Shown here: piece after piece, positions 19,801 to 29,900 of the stretch
Position numbering within the stretch: position 1 is the stretch's first letter
Layout of the letters: each line of letters opens with the position of its first letter
From: a virus
Strand: one strand, 5' to 3'
Length of the DNA stretch: 64,000 nt
IMG/VR virus record: IMGVR_UViG_3300020469_000014
Span: 1-64,000 of that record
The notes under the pieces: generated by a model
What the model was told of the DNA's origin: nothing
Database searches by the model: none
What the model saw: the letters and a program-made list of their open reading frames with translations, nothing else
Position numbers and translations under genes: made by a program

Positions 19801-22800
19801 GAGAATCCAATCTCATTAGAAGCAGCGACTCTCTTACCCTGTTGTGAAATACCACCTCTTGCATAGTTGTGATCTACTGTTGAGATACCAACATTTACAA
19901 CGTAAGTGTGATCGTCAATAATCTTATCAACAAATGTACCGCCAGCTGCGAAGTCCTCACTACTTGGAGAGTTGTTTCTAAGCCTAGGTGCAAGAATAAC
20001 ACCTTGAATCTTACCACCACCATTATAGAAACTAGGTGTTGTTGAAGGTCCTACTTGAATCTCAATATTTTGATTATCAATAACTCTATTAACGATTGAA
20101 CCATTGTAATAAGGATCACCACCTTTAGGATATACATGCGCTGTTGCATAACCGTCCTTAGAACATGTGAAGTATATCGACTCATTCTTCAACTTGACAT
20201 TTCTAGGAGCCCCAGCTGCGGTTGTAATACCATGAGCAGTAGGTAAGAACATAGTCATGATACCTACCACATCATTATAATCTGCATGGTTGATGTTGTA
20301 CTCTACTCTAGTAGAGACTCCAACGTTTACAGTTACGTTGTTTGCAGTTACAGCAGTTGGATATAGAGATGTATTGTGTGCAGGGTCAGTAACACGAGGA
20401 TATGCGTGTTCAGTAGAGTTCTGATCCATTGTGCATGTGTACACAAATCCATTTGTCGCCAAACCTACAGAAGTTGTAGTTGACAATCCATGAGACGAAT
20501 CAGTCGTCATAGTTACCAATCCACTATTAGGATCGTAAGTAGCGTTACTTATGTTGAACTTAACTCTTGATGTAATACCAACATTCATTGTGAATGTGTC
20601 AAGAGTTGAAGAAACAATACCAACCTCTACATCGTGAATAGGATCAGTGGTTCTAGGATATGTGTGATCAGTTGCATAGTTATCCTGAGCACATCTCCAT
20701 GTGTAAGAGTTAGTAGAAAGACCAACTGTATCTCTTGCAATCAACAGTGAATCTAAGTCTGCATTTTCAAAAGTATGAATATAATTACCGCCACTGATAA
20801 CTGAACTTGTACCAGCAGAAACAAAGATGTGTTCTGTTTGATTAGATGATTTACCTACATCCAGAGTGATAGTAGTATCTGTTGTAGAAGTAATCTTAAC
20901 AGAAGTGTTATAAGCAGGATCTGGACCAGATATACCACTTGCCCTTGGGTAGAAGTGATTTGTCGCATGATTATCTAAGGCACAAGTGAATTTGAATCCC
21001 CTTGTTTTGAGTTTTACACCAGTTCCTTTTTTCAGTGTATGAGACCCAATATCTACAGTCATCAACCCTGTAAATGGATCATAAGATCCACTTGTAGGAT
21101 CGTGATAAACAAGAGGTGATGTTCCTACATTGACACTAAAGTTAGTTTCATCAATACCTGTTACAGATAACCACTTTTGATCTGATGGATCTTTTGCTCT
21201 TGGGTAACTCTTGACGCTCTGTCTCTGATTCATCAGACATCTGAATCTGATAGAATCTCTCTTAAAGTTGACTCTATTACCAGTAATCATTCCATGAGAT
21301 TGATTAGTGGTGACTGTCATAATACCACTACCAGCATCGTAGGTTGCAAACTGAATTCTCTTATCGTCGTATGCACCATTAAGACCATGAACGTTGGAGA
21401 ACACAGTCATAATACCTGTGTTAGGTGTATATGCAGCAGTAGCAATACCGTAGTTTACGATTGTGGATACACCAACATTAATTGTGAGTGTGGTTGCTGA
21501 CGTAGAACCGATACCCACAGAAACGTTACCACCAATAGGATCGTAGGAACGAGGATAAGCATGTTCTGTAGCATGATCGTCTCTGTCACATGTGAATATA
21601 ATAGAACCTGTATTGATACCAACAGTGTTTCTAGCTTTCTTAAGACCACCAGTGGTTGCACTCTGGAACCAGTAAGCATTTACAATAGTAGATACACCAA
21701 CATTTACAGAGAATGTATTTACACCAACATGATAAATTGGTAACCACTCATTCAAGAATGGATCAGAGTATCTTGGATATGCCTTAGTTGCAGTATATCC
21801 ATCTTGATCACACTTGAATGAAATTGATTCCAAATCAAACTTGACATATTCACCAGCAACAAAACCATGATTAGATATGGTTGGTTCTAGTACACCAGTA
21901 CTAGAATTATACGTTGCCGTCGAAATTGTATGAGCCGAATCATTGATATAAGAGTGTCCAGCACCCACTGTCATTGTCAACTCACCTGTTGCAGGGTTGT
22001 AGACTGATGTGGAGATACCACGTTCTCTGATTGTAGATACACCGACTCTTATTTCAAAAGTGTCAGTTGTTACAGAAACGATACCAACATTAAGGTTGTT
22101 GATAGGGTCTGTAGGACGAGGATATGCGTGAACAGTTGCATAATTATCTTTAGCACACTTGAATGATATTCCACCAGTTACAACACTAACTTTTTGAGTA
22201 GGTCTTTGAATTGCACCAGTAGTAGAATTTTGATACCAGTATGGAGTGTAGTCACCACCACCAGTGATCATTGCATCTGTACCAATGCCAGACAAATTAT
22301 ATGGGTAGGCACCACCAGCAATAACAGCATCTACCGCAACACCCTGATTGGGAACAAAAGCGTACATCTGTGATGAAGTTGTAGGTCCTACATTCACAGT
22401 AAAGAGTGTTCCAGCAGCACCAACTAAGGTTACAGTTTTTTCGTAATATGGGTCACTTGGTCTTGGATAGAAGTGTTTTGTTTGATAAAAATCTTGGTCA
22501 CATTTGAATACGATAGATCCAGGCTTAAATTTGATTGACTCTCCAACTTGGAAGTCATGAAGTCTGTCAAGAGAGACAGTCATGATACCACTCTGAGGAG
22601 TGTATGCAGCAAATCTAATATTGTACTTAACCTCTGTGGTGATACCTACTTGAGTTGTAATTGTGGTTCCAGCAACACCCAAAATAGGAACAGCAGTATC
22701 GTAAGTAGGATCTTTGGATCTTGGATAGTATTTTACAAGACTGTTTCCGTCAGCATCACAAGTAAATCCTAGTGATTCTGGTTTGAATTTGAAAGTTTGT

Positions 22801-25800
22801 CCCGATATTAGATCATGAGATCCAATACTCATGGTCATAATACCTGTAGAGGGTGTGTAGTCCGCCCCAGACACGGTGTAATCTATTCTAGTTGTGATAC
22901 CAGCAAAGACTTCAAAAGTGTCTCCTGTGACGTTACTGATAGGAACCCAAGTATTGCTTAAAGTATCAGTAGTTCGTGGGTAATATTTGGTTGTTGTAAA
23001 TCCATCAAGTGAACATTTCCAACCTATAGAATCATTTGCAATTAAAACTTGATCACCATTTGAGAATCCATGAGTAGGAACAGTGATAGTCAAGATACCC
23101 ACAATCGGGTTGTAGTTAGCAGTTGTAAGTGAATGTTGACTAGGTCCTGATAAACCATGACCAGCCGATGTTACAATTAATGAACCAGTAGTGGGAGTGT
23201 AATCTGCATTAGTAGGAGTTAACGATCCACCACCAAGAATATTGACTGCATCAGTAACAGCACTATCAAAGATGTGTGCATAGTCTCCACCAGTCTTAAT
23301 AGTCTTATCATCAGAACTTACATATGTGTGTGCATAATCACCGCCTGCGAAGGTAGATGTTGCAGTTGCACCGATGAAGGAGTGTGTATAAGGTCCTCCA
23401 GTAAGTAATGCGCCATCTACTGCACGAATAAAAGTATGATCATAGTCACCACCGTAAACTAAAGCACCATTGATTGCTTCTGAGAATAGGTGAGTATATT
23501 GATCTTTAGGAGGTGCAGCACCAACATCTATTGAAAGTGCAGTACCAGCATAACCAGTAATAGGTAGAGATGTATCGTATGCAGTAGATCTACTTCTTGG
23601 ATAGTAATGGAATCTAGAACCATTGTCTAATGAACATGTAAATGCAAGACCAGATAATATAACATCCTTAGCCACTTTGTATCCATGAGGTGCAGCAGTA
23701 GTAACAGTCATAATTCCTGTTACGTTATTGTACTGAGCAGTTGATACACCTAATGAAGGGTCGTAGTCACAAGTAAATCCAATACCAGAAAGTATTACAC
23801 AATCATCCTCTGTAAGGTTGTGTCTATCTCTAGTAAAGATAGTTGCAATACCAGATGTTTGGTCGTATTCTGCACCACCAACACGAACAGATGGAGCACT
23901 TGCAAATGTGATTGCAATACCAGTTACGTTCACAAAATCATCAGTCTCCAATCCATGACCTTCGTAAGGTATGAATGAACCAATACCAGCACCTACATTC
24001 GCAGTATGGATACCAGTGGTTGTCATTGCAACACCGATATTTACTTGGAAATTAAGTGTACTTGTTACACCTACAACACCAAAGTATCTGTTTACATTTG
24101 AAGGGAATATAATATCACCAATTCCAGTACTAAATGCAATACCAGCTAACTTAACAACATTAGAAGTTGTCAATCCATGAGCAGATGCTGAGGTAATCGT
24201 AGCGATACCAGAAGTAACGTCATAATCGACTGCATTTATATTCTTTTCGTCGCCACTCTTGTTACCAAATGCAGTAACAGTTGTAATACCATTTACAGGA
24301 GTTCCTTCAAGGAATCCAACAGTCTTAGGAGCAAAGAATCCTGTTCCTCCTTCAACAATAGTGAAGTTGGTAACGATACCCGCTTCGGCTCTGTTTACAA
24401 CACCACCACCAAAATATTGATGTGGAAATGTAGAGACACCAACAAAAGCTCTGAATGTATTTGTAGTGTGGCCACTGAGAACATCAAAACCAATAACGTT
24501 TCTACCTTCCATGATTGCGGTATCAACGCCTGCTTGCACTAATCCTCCGCTAACATAGGTCAGTGGTTGCGTGCTGACACCACAATCTACCAATACATTA
24601 TTAGCATCAATTACTTCTACAATAGGATATGCGTCTTCTCTGAATAGAGTTGTAGTTATGCCATTTGTAATTTGAACTTGTTTTACAACTAAGCTTTTAC
24701 CACTGTTAGTTGCAGTTCCAATATAGTGACCACCTGATACGCTAACAGTTGCAATACCAGTTACATAATCATATCCAAACGTGTTAATATTTCTCAGTGC
24801 AGATATAGCAGTAAATGTAAATCCAGCACCTGTAATTCTAACTAAATCATTTTCAACAAATCCATGAGATGTGCCACCAGTAACAAATGTACAGATACCT
24901 GTAAACTGGTTGTAATCCGCTGTGGAGATGGCAACTGCCGATCCAGCAGATGTACCCATCTGTGCAGTAATACTTGCACCAAAACCTTGTGAAGCCCTTA
25001 CAGTGACCACTGGGGACTCTCTATATCCTTGACCCTTTCCTTCTAGTTGAATAAACTGAAGACTACCTGTTGATCCCACACCAACTCTTGCTGCAGCTTT
25101 CAGGGGTAAGTAATATCCTGAACCAGTTTGTAATCCAACTTTATTAATTCTTCCAGCTCTAGGAACTCCACTCAGGAAGTTAATCTTATTATCTGCATTG
25201 TCAACAACTTCAAAATCAAGACCAGGCGTTTGAACAACATTGTTAATCAAGATAAACGGATTGTTGTTAATGTCAACACCTGTGTTTACACTGTTGTATA
25301 AAGAAGTGACCACACCAAGGTTTTCAGACAAGTCAAACTGTGTGCCTGCAATACCTGTAAATTCTAGAGAAATATCATCAAGAATTACGTTCTTATCTTT
25401 AGGATTGAATGGATCTAATTTTCTAGAGAATAATCTACCAGAAAAAGAAGAACTAGTTTTTAATCCAATAGGTCCTGCTTGACCATATGGTGCATCAGTA
25501 AAGAAGATGTTATCATCAACGATGTTATAGTCACCAGTAAAAACAGAATATGCAGTACCAACACCATGAGAGGTAGAAATAGTACCAAAAGCACCCCTTT
25601 CCACAACAACCTGAGATTGTGTAGATGTACTGAACACTGGATAGTATCCTACTCCAGTATTAAAGATAATGACGGAGGATATTGTTCCAACACCACTAAT
25701 TACAGGAAAGAACACACCCTCTGTTAAAGGTGTGGTTGTTCCGTCGATTGTAATTTGTGGAGGATCTGTTGCAGCGTACCCTGCACCACCGTCTAAAACT

Positions 25801-25880
25801 TCAACTTGGACTACTCCATACAATGAGTTAAAAGACGGTCTTAGTAGAGCTCCTGCTCCTGGCGTGACTCTTGTTGACAT
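16878..25880 (-). CDS. Giant modular structural protein (3000 aa)
   Basis: Begins MSTRVTPGAGALLRPSF, followed by GGxGYxxxP beta modules. Residues roughly 745-1925 consist of 12 imperfect repeats of about 90-110 residues. Each repeat carries a YxPxTGxMT strand, a single Cys in an F(K/T)C-x2-D motif, an H-x-YPR-x2-DP motif and a closing NVG(V/I)ST strand. Residues about 2560-2750 contain WVAVGAAGSI, YVAVGNGGVILAS and FIVVGDNGTIG units, resembling blades of a BNR/Ycf48-type beta-propeller. Between these lies the fibre module ending YTFKGSRVIFSEAPKP. It is encoded between the fibre-like 340-aa gene and gp8, and is probably an extended peripheral baseplate or adhesion protein. The domain calls come from motif reading and would need profile searches. 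Confidence 0.85.
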   Translation of the reverse strand: MSTRVTPGAGALLRPSFNSLYGVVQVEVLDGGAGYAATDPPQITIDGTTTPLTEGVFFPVISGVGTISSVIIFNTGVGYYPVFSTSTQSQVVVERGAFGTISTSHGVGTAYSVFTGDYNIVDDNIFFTDAPYGQAGPIGLKTSSSFSGRLFSRKLDPFNPKDKNVILDDISLEFTGIAGTQFDLSENLGVVTSLYNSVNTGVDINNNPFILINNVVQTPGLDFEVVDNADNKINFLSGVPRAGRINKVGLQTGSGYYLPLKAAARVGVGSTGSLQFIQLEGKGQGYRESPVVTVRASQGFGASITAQMGTSAGSAVAISTADYNQFTGICTFVTGGTSHGFVENDLVRITGAGFTFTAISALRNINTFGYDYVTGIATVSVSGGHYIGTATNSGKSLVVKQVQITNGITTTLFREDAYPIVEVIDANNVLVDCGVSTQPLTYVSGGLVQAGVDTAIMEGRNVIGFDVLSGHTTNTFRAFVGVSTFPHQYFGGGVVNRAEAGIVTNFTIVEGGTGFFAPKTVGFLEGTPVNGITTVTAFGNKSGDEKNINAVDYDVTSGIATITSASAHGLTTSNVVKLAGIAFSTGIGDIIFPSNVNRYFGVVGVTSTLNFQVNIGVAMTTTGIHTANVGAGIGSFIPYEGHGLETDDFVNVTGIAITFASAPSVRVGGAEYDQTSGIATIFTRDRHNLTEDDCVILSGIGFTCDYDPSLGVSTAQYNNVTGIMTVTTAAPHGYKVAKDVILSGLAFTCSLDNGSRFHYYPRSRSTAYDTSLPITGYAGTALSIDVGAAPPKDQYTHLFSEAINGALVYGGDYDHTFIRAVDGALLTGGPYTHSFIGATATSTFAGGDYAHTYVSSDDKTIKTGGDYAHIFDSAVTDAVNILGGGSLTPTNADYTPTTGSLIVTSAGHGLSGPSQHSLTTANYNPIVGILTITVPTHGFSNGDQVLIANDSIGWKCSLDGFTTTKYYPRTTDTLSNTWVPISNVTGDTFEVFAGITTRIDYTVSGADYTPSTGIMTMSIGSHDLISGQTFKFKPESLGFTCDADGNSLVKYYPRSKDPTYDTAVPILGVAGTTITTQVGITTEVKYNIRFAAYTPQSGIMTVSLDRLHDFQVGESIKFKPGSIVFKCDQDFYQTKHFYPRPSDPYYEKTVTLVGAAGTLFTVNVGPTTSSQMYAFVPNQGVAVDAVIAGGAYPYNLSGIGTDAMITGGGDYTPYWYQNSTTGAIQRPTQKVSVVTGGISFKCAKDNYATVHAYPRPTDPINNLNVGIVSVTTDTFEIRVGVSTIRERGISTSVYNPATGELTMTVGAGHSYINDSAHTISTATYNSSTGVLEPTISNHGFVAGEYVKFDLESISFKCDQDGYTATKAYPRYSDPFLNEWLPIYHVGVNTFSVNVGVSTIVNAYWFQSATTGGLKKARNTVGINTGSIIFTCDRDDHATEHAYPRSYDPIGGNVSVGIGSTSATTLTINVGVSTIVNYGIATAAYTPNTGIMTVFSNVHGLNGAYDDKRIQFATYDAGSGIMTVTTNQSHGMITGNRVNFKRDSIRFRCLMNQRQSVKSYPRAKDPSDQKWLSVTGIDETNFSVNVGTSPLVYHDPTSGSYDPFTGLMTVDIGSHTLKKGTGVKLKTRGFKFTCALDNHATNHFYPRASGISGPDPAYNTSVKITSTTDTTITLDVGKSSNQTEHIFVSAGTSSVISGGNYIHTFENADLDSLLIARDTVGLSTNSYTWRCAQDNYATDHTYPRTTDPIHDVEVGIVSSTLDTFTMNVGITSRVKFNISNATYDPNSGLVTMTTDSSHGLSTTTSVGLATNGFVYTCTMDQNSTEHAYPRVTDPAHNTSLYPTAVTANNVTVNVGVSTRVEYNINHADYNDVVGIMTMFLPTAHGITTAAGAPRNVKLKNESIYFTCSKDGYATAHVYPKGGDPYYNGSIVNRVIDNQNIEIQVGPSTTPSFYNGGGKIQGVILAPRLRNNSPSSEDFAAGGTFVDKIIDDHTYVVNVGISTVDHNYARGGISQQGKRVAASNEIGFSGFDVIEKIDAGKFRVNAGLTTEIALFKRGGRIDKPVFLDITEPAGYFNRDLEYISGNSGLGTNAVVNFRINVDGNIGEFELREEGTAYKVDEVLTVSGIATNPRVGVLTEFQLTVQELENDTFSGFYPGQFILFDDIASFFNGSRTKFTLSVTTSGVTEILSLKTLPGSDMDITNNIFIYINDILQTPQSSYTFKGSRVIFSEAPKPNSKCSVFYFRGSARDVETVEPVSSVKAGDIVQIKENKLNPADIDQFARTGKRIVASDVLETFSYDSIGIDTNTAAERPLSWEKQRQDQILSGVLISKARPGLKSKVLPTTRIIKNVGELDDKIYVNNAFPVFNAIDLLVQSERDVQIFEDSEISPGVVTSIVSTSSSISSLNIVDEGTGYKISNPTVAISSALIERKDPIFAWEFDSITGITSSIEFKSITKEDPYVAVGASSYYMNTKSGTFWERGRIGFGGTITFNGVSVGNSATGNVNVMAVGEFASMARGVSIGNSIGSWTPINLLEQRQIPAIGQVQTLDSTYTGHFNDVIWEGSRNTWVAVGAAGSIFSAVGLTTADAFSQFSGTLQNLNAVCYGQSEYVAVGNGGVILASNDGTGWGDKTSNTVFDLNDIIYDGNKFIVVGDNGTIGISTDKNFWQPWSQQLPAGTVHPATFDFAKIKFFDNFYVGISTVGDLYYSFDLANWNKRVVTQPNEIRDLVQTPYGDFASTRVIVVGSGTTNFYADPVINRATATASVTAGVITSINITDGGFGYRVGSSPPVIVQSDATKREDLFSVDAEGDFGDIVGINTWLPGSASVLPRLAFTLKSQFNDNTNLGYGYSSLNSLGVNFSGLEKGDFFTIYDSSLVVGHALTGITTSSGANQPVGMVTSGDYLGGVFRVEQITTGDAISGLVTVTCAFQPGPTPYGNNTIQVGVGTTATTDTFWGKYSWGKLLGYQNRGAGNPTSFLVNPMNGNVGLSTAAVVSRKKPLT
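20120..23645 (-). repeat. Twelve Cys/YPR protein repeats within the 3000-aa gene
   Basis: Twelve copies of an F-x-C-x2-D-x6-H-x-YPR-x2-DP block are visible, for example FKCDQDGYTATKAYPRYSDP and WRCAQDNYATDHTYPRTTDP. They are separated by YxPxTGIMT and NVGVST strands. A thirteenth, degenerate block (FTCDYDPSLGVST) precedes the first. Divergence at the DNA level is considerable, so this is an old protein-level expansion. Confidence 0.85.
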
Positions 25881-25893
25881 TTAATCGTCTTCC

Positions 25894-26916
25894 TCAGATA
25901 ATGTTAATAGAACTGCTGCAATAGACTCTGGTAACACCAGTACTATCACGCACTATACTAAAGGTTAAAATATCATCATTTGCCGTAGACGGCGGAGGGT
26001 TGCCTCCAACCCATTTAATACCATTGGCGATTGATGCACCGTTTACTTTGCATGAGTCACCATATGTGTATCCAATTCCAGAGTTGTTGATGAGTGTAAC
26101 TGTTGATGCTTTACTATTATCAGAGTTGACATTAGTAAAGTTCCAAGAACTAACGGATGTAGTTATACCACCAAGAACAACTGTTCCTTGTGATAAGTCA
26201 AATGTGAAAGTACCGCCTGCACTTACAGTCAACTGATCACTAAAGTTTCCTACAACTTTCTCTGTAATATCAGAGTTAAAGTTGACCTGATCCATCAGTG
26301 TACTTGCACCACTTACTTGGATATCTCCTCGTACATCCAATCTACATCTGGGAGCAGTAGAACCAATACCAGTATATGCTTCATTAGTAACTACAAAAGA
26401 TTTGTTGTCAGATATATCTGCATCGGATACTCGCAATCCATGTCCATTGCCTTTTGCGACTGCCCAGATAGTTGGTCTTTGATTTGAGAATGATGCAACT
26501 TCTAGTTGTGATGTAGGTAATGAAGTTCCAATGCCGACCATACCGTCTGCTTTGATTCGGAACATCGTTGCAGCAAATCCAACTTCAATAGGACCATCTG
26601 TGATCGCACCAGGCTGTTGAATTGTTATCTTACCAATATCTGCATAACTTGACGTTACAACACCAGTTGTGTTGATATCAATATTACCAGTAACGCTCGA
26701 TGCCATACCAGCAAGAACAGATGTCGATGCAATACCAGCATTTGTGGAATACCCAGCGGTACTAGCGAAAGAAACAAAACTTACAAGGTTTGCACCATCT
26801 CCGAAAATATCGTATAGCTCGTTGAAGTTATCATTTATCTTAATAGTCCCTGCCAATAGGGTATCGCCCGTCCCATCATTAGGAGCCGAACCAGTACTAA
26901 TCCCTTGTTTAGACAT
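25894..26916 (-). CDS. Fibre-like structural protein (340 aa)
   Basis: The N-terminus (GSAPNDGTGDTLLAG, then KINDNFNELYDIF) is a motif I know from cyanomyovirus tail-fibre/structural proteins, where it begins the virion-attached end. Residues about 50-95 are Ala/Ser/Thr/Gly-rich. Later segments such as MVGIGTSLPTSQLEV and RLDVRGDIQVSG are the strand-turn units typical of fibres that precede peptidase-S74 domains, but no S74 domain is present. A late TAAATA motif lies about 20 nt upstream. Probably a trimeric fibre-like virion protein. Confidence 0.8.
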   Translation of the reverse strand: MSKQGISTGSAPNDGTGDTLLAGTIKINDNFNELYDIFGDGANLVSFVSFASTAGYSTNAGIASTSVLAGMASSVTGNIDINTTGVVTSSYADIGKITIQQPGAITDGPIEVGFAATMFRIKADGMVGIGTSLPTSQLEVASFSNQRPTIWAVAKGNGHGLRVSDADISDNKSFVVTNEAYTGIGSTAPRCRLDVRGDIQVSGASTLMDQVNFNSDITEKVVGNFSDQLTVSAGGTFTFDLSQGTVVLGGITTSVSSWNFTNVNSDNSKASTVTLINNSGIGYTYGDSCKVNGASIANGIKWVGGNPPPSTANDDILTFSIVRDSTGVTRVYCSSSINII

Positions 26917-26935
26917 TACTTAAAAACGTTTTTTC

Positions 26936-26945
26936 TTTATTTATA
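26936..26945 (-). promoter_or_regulatory. Late-promoter-like ACTATAAATAAAG
   Basis: Minus-strand TATAAATAAA about 20 nt upstream of the 340-aa gene and immediately after the stop of the 3007-aa gene. It is a full match to the T4-type late core TATAAATA. Confidence 0.65.
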
Positions 26946-26946
26946 G

Positions 26947-29900
26947 TTAATATGGAGGGTTATCATCGTGAGTAGCAAATGTGCTGCCACATTTAGTCAC
27001 GGTTGAGTTAACTCTCTTAGTATCATAATAGAAATCAGTATCGACTGTACTGTTTGCCAATGCAGATCTTGACTGCACAAATGTAGTGTCTCCAATTTGA
27101 TTAATTTTAATCAATTCATCATCCAGTCTGATGATGTCTCCTTTAGAAAGAGAACCAATACCAACACCGATTGCAATACCCTGATCAGTTGTTCCAACTG
27201 GGACAGAGACCTGTACTCCCAATTTCTTGTTCTTGATAGGAGTTTGAATAATATTATCAATCATAATCAAGGCCTGTTTGTTTGGATCAGCAACCTTGAG
27301 TAAGTGAGTTCCAGTTCCTAGACCTGTAAATTGGAATGGTAATGATGTAGATAAACCAGAGATTCTGAACTTAACATCATCAACCTTTTGAACAAACAAT
27401 TCATTAGGCATTACATCTGTTCCAAGTTCAACTGGACTTAAGAAGATATTATCAGTAGGTGTACTACCACCAACATATGTACCAGCAATAGAGATAACGT
27501 TAGTAGAGGCATACCCAGTACCGCCATTTATAACATCAATATTAGTAACATCCAAGTTACCATCTCTAGTGATACTGAATACGCCACCAGAACCAGTTCC
27601 ATCATTTGTCGATGGAACATTAAGATACGATGTCTGAACACCTGTTCTTGTACCAGTAACTTTTGTAACTGGGAATGTAAGATCATTAGCAGGGGTTGCA
27701 CCACCTAAATGAGTTCCAGCAATACTTACATTGTCTCCAACAAAGTATCCAGCACCACCAATAGTCAAAGTAACTGCTGTAGATATGCACAGTCCTGTAG
27801 TTTGATTAAAATCAAACTTAACTTGGAATCGTGCATCTTGACCTCTAGTGGAGATGCCAGGCAATCCACCATCAATATTTCCAAATCCATAGATCCTAAA
27901 CAAGTCGCCTGGTGGGTTAGCAGTGACTGCGGTTCCTGTAACAGGACCTGGGATCTGAACATTATATCCATTTTCAAACATTGCACTACCACCGATACCA
28001 GATGATCTGGCAGCCATGATGATGTCTTTAGTTCCTGTGGTATGAGATGTAGTTGCAATACCAATCTTAGAACCACCTTGAGTATCAAGAATTACAGTCT
28101 GTCCAGTTTGGAAGTTATGATTCTGGATACTAATGATATTTAATGCAAGATCAACATTAGCAGTTGCCGCAGAATTGTATGACTTCTTGAATACGGGTTC
28201 ACCCCCAACAGAGAGTGAGAACTGTTTACTACCAACTAGTGTTCCTGATCTATTATGAGTACCATTAAAACCAGCGGAGATATCATCTAAGTTCAAGACT
28301 TTGTTAGTCTTGTTCATAATGAAACTCTTAATTGGTCTGCCTTCTGGGAAGAAGATTCTCTGTATTGAACCATTATCCAACTGATCGTCCTCAGTTACCA
28401 TGGCAAAGTTGGTTCTCTTACCCAAGTAAATCTCATTATCAATGTTCAAGATGAGATCTACCTTTGTATCTACAGCCTTAACCTTCATATTGTTGGACTT
28501 AGCAATACCAACATTTACAAGATCTAGTGTAGTTGCATCTTTCTTAGAATCACTTTCAATAATCAAGTCCGAGAACTCTAAGAATCCTGATGGATGAACA
28601 ATAGATCTTACAGACTCTTTCCATGTGTTATATGGAAGTCTACTCTTGATTGAGTATGAGAACTTTTGGAAGTAGAAGTTATCCGATAATCTTTGACTGA
28701 AATCGTTGAGGATTCCAATGTTCATGTCATTCTTAGTAACCTTATCTCTAGTAACGCCGAGAGTTGTTCTAACACTAAATCTGTTTACATCTCTTACGTT
28801 ACCTTTTAGACCAGAAACTTCACCAACTAATGTGTCACCAGATCTGAGAGTTCCGATAGTGTCTCTCAATCTAAGTTGACTAATCTTACCTTGCCAACCA
28901 CCTTCTGCAACAAATCCCTCAAATCTATTGGATGTAACTTTTTCACCAGATAGGAACTTAGCATCGTCAATGATTGTCATGTTGAACTTCGCCATATCAT
29001 TGAAGTTCACAATAGATCCTAAAGTGAAGTCATCATCATAAGAACCAAGTGTGACCGTAGAAATGCCAGGAGCATTTCCCATGTCAAATGTAACAGTTGA
29101 ATTTGTGGTATTAATCCCAGTTACGGTATAGAACGCAAAGTCATAAACATCAGAGTTGAAGTTACCTTCTCCATTTGCAAGTGAAGCTGGTTTGATTCTA
29201 CAGTTCTCAACAAATACCTTATCACCAACATTAAATGGTAACTTGACATCTGTAGATCCATAGCCTGTTGTTACGGGAAGATTGAACTGTGGATCTAAAA
29301 GAAGTTCAACTGTAACACTTGTACCACTATGAGTGATAGCATCAATGTCATAACCATTGGAGTTGTTTGTTGTAATGACACTAAGTGGTTCAGTGAATTC
29401 AAAAGCATTTTCTAAGATGTCAACTTTATCAACTGATCCACCTTTAACAGTCGCAACAATTTTTACTCTGTTATTACCACGAACTGCAAGTGTGGGAGGT
29501 TGGTTGTATCTTGTACCACCGTCAACCACTTGAATCTCATCCATTCTTGCAATACCGCTGATATCAACGATTGCAGGGACGCTTAGGAAGGGAAGTAGAG
29601 TAGGATCAGTAGGATAGTCAAATCCATCTTTGATTCTTTCAATAATGTCAATTTGACCAATCTCAGGAGATGAAACTTTGACAATACCATCTTTACCTTG
29701 TGTACTAGCAAAACCAATGACTCTAGGAAGAATAGTGTATCCTTTGCCTGGAAAATTAATCTTGGTAGATTTAATAGGTCCTCTAGCATTACTAGAAGCA
29801 GTGCTATATGTGATTGTACTTACACCAACTCTGGATATGAGTCTTTGAGGTGCAGTTGGTTTTTCCTTCAAGTTAAAGGTAAATGCCTTATCATCTTTTC

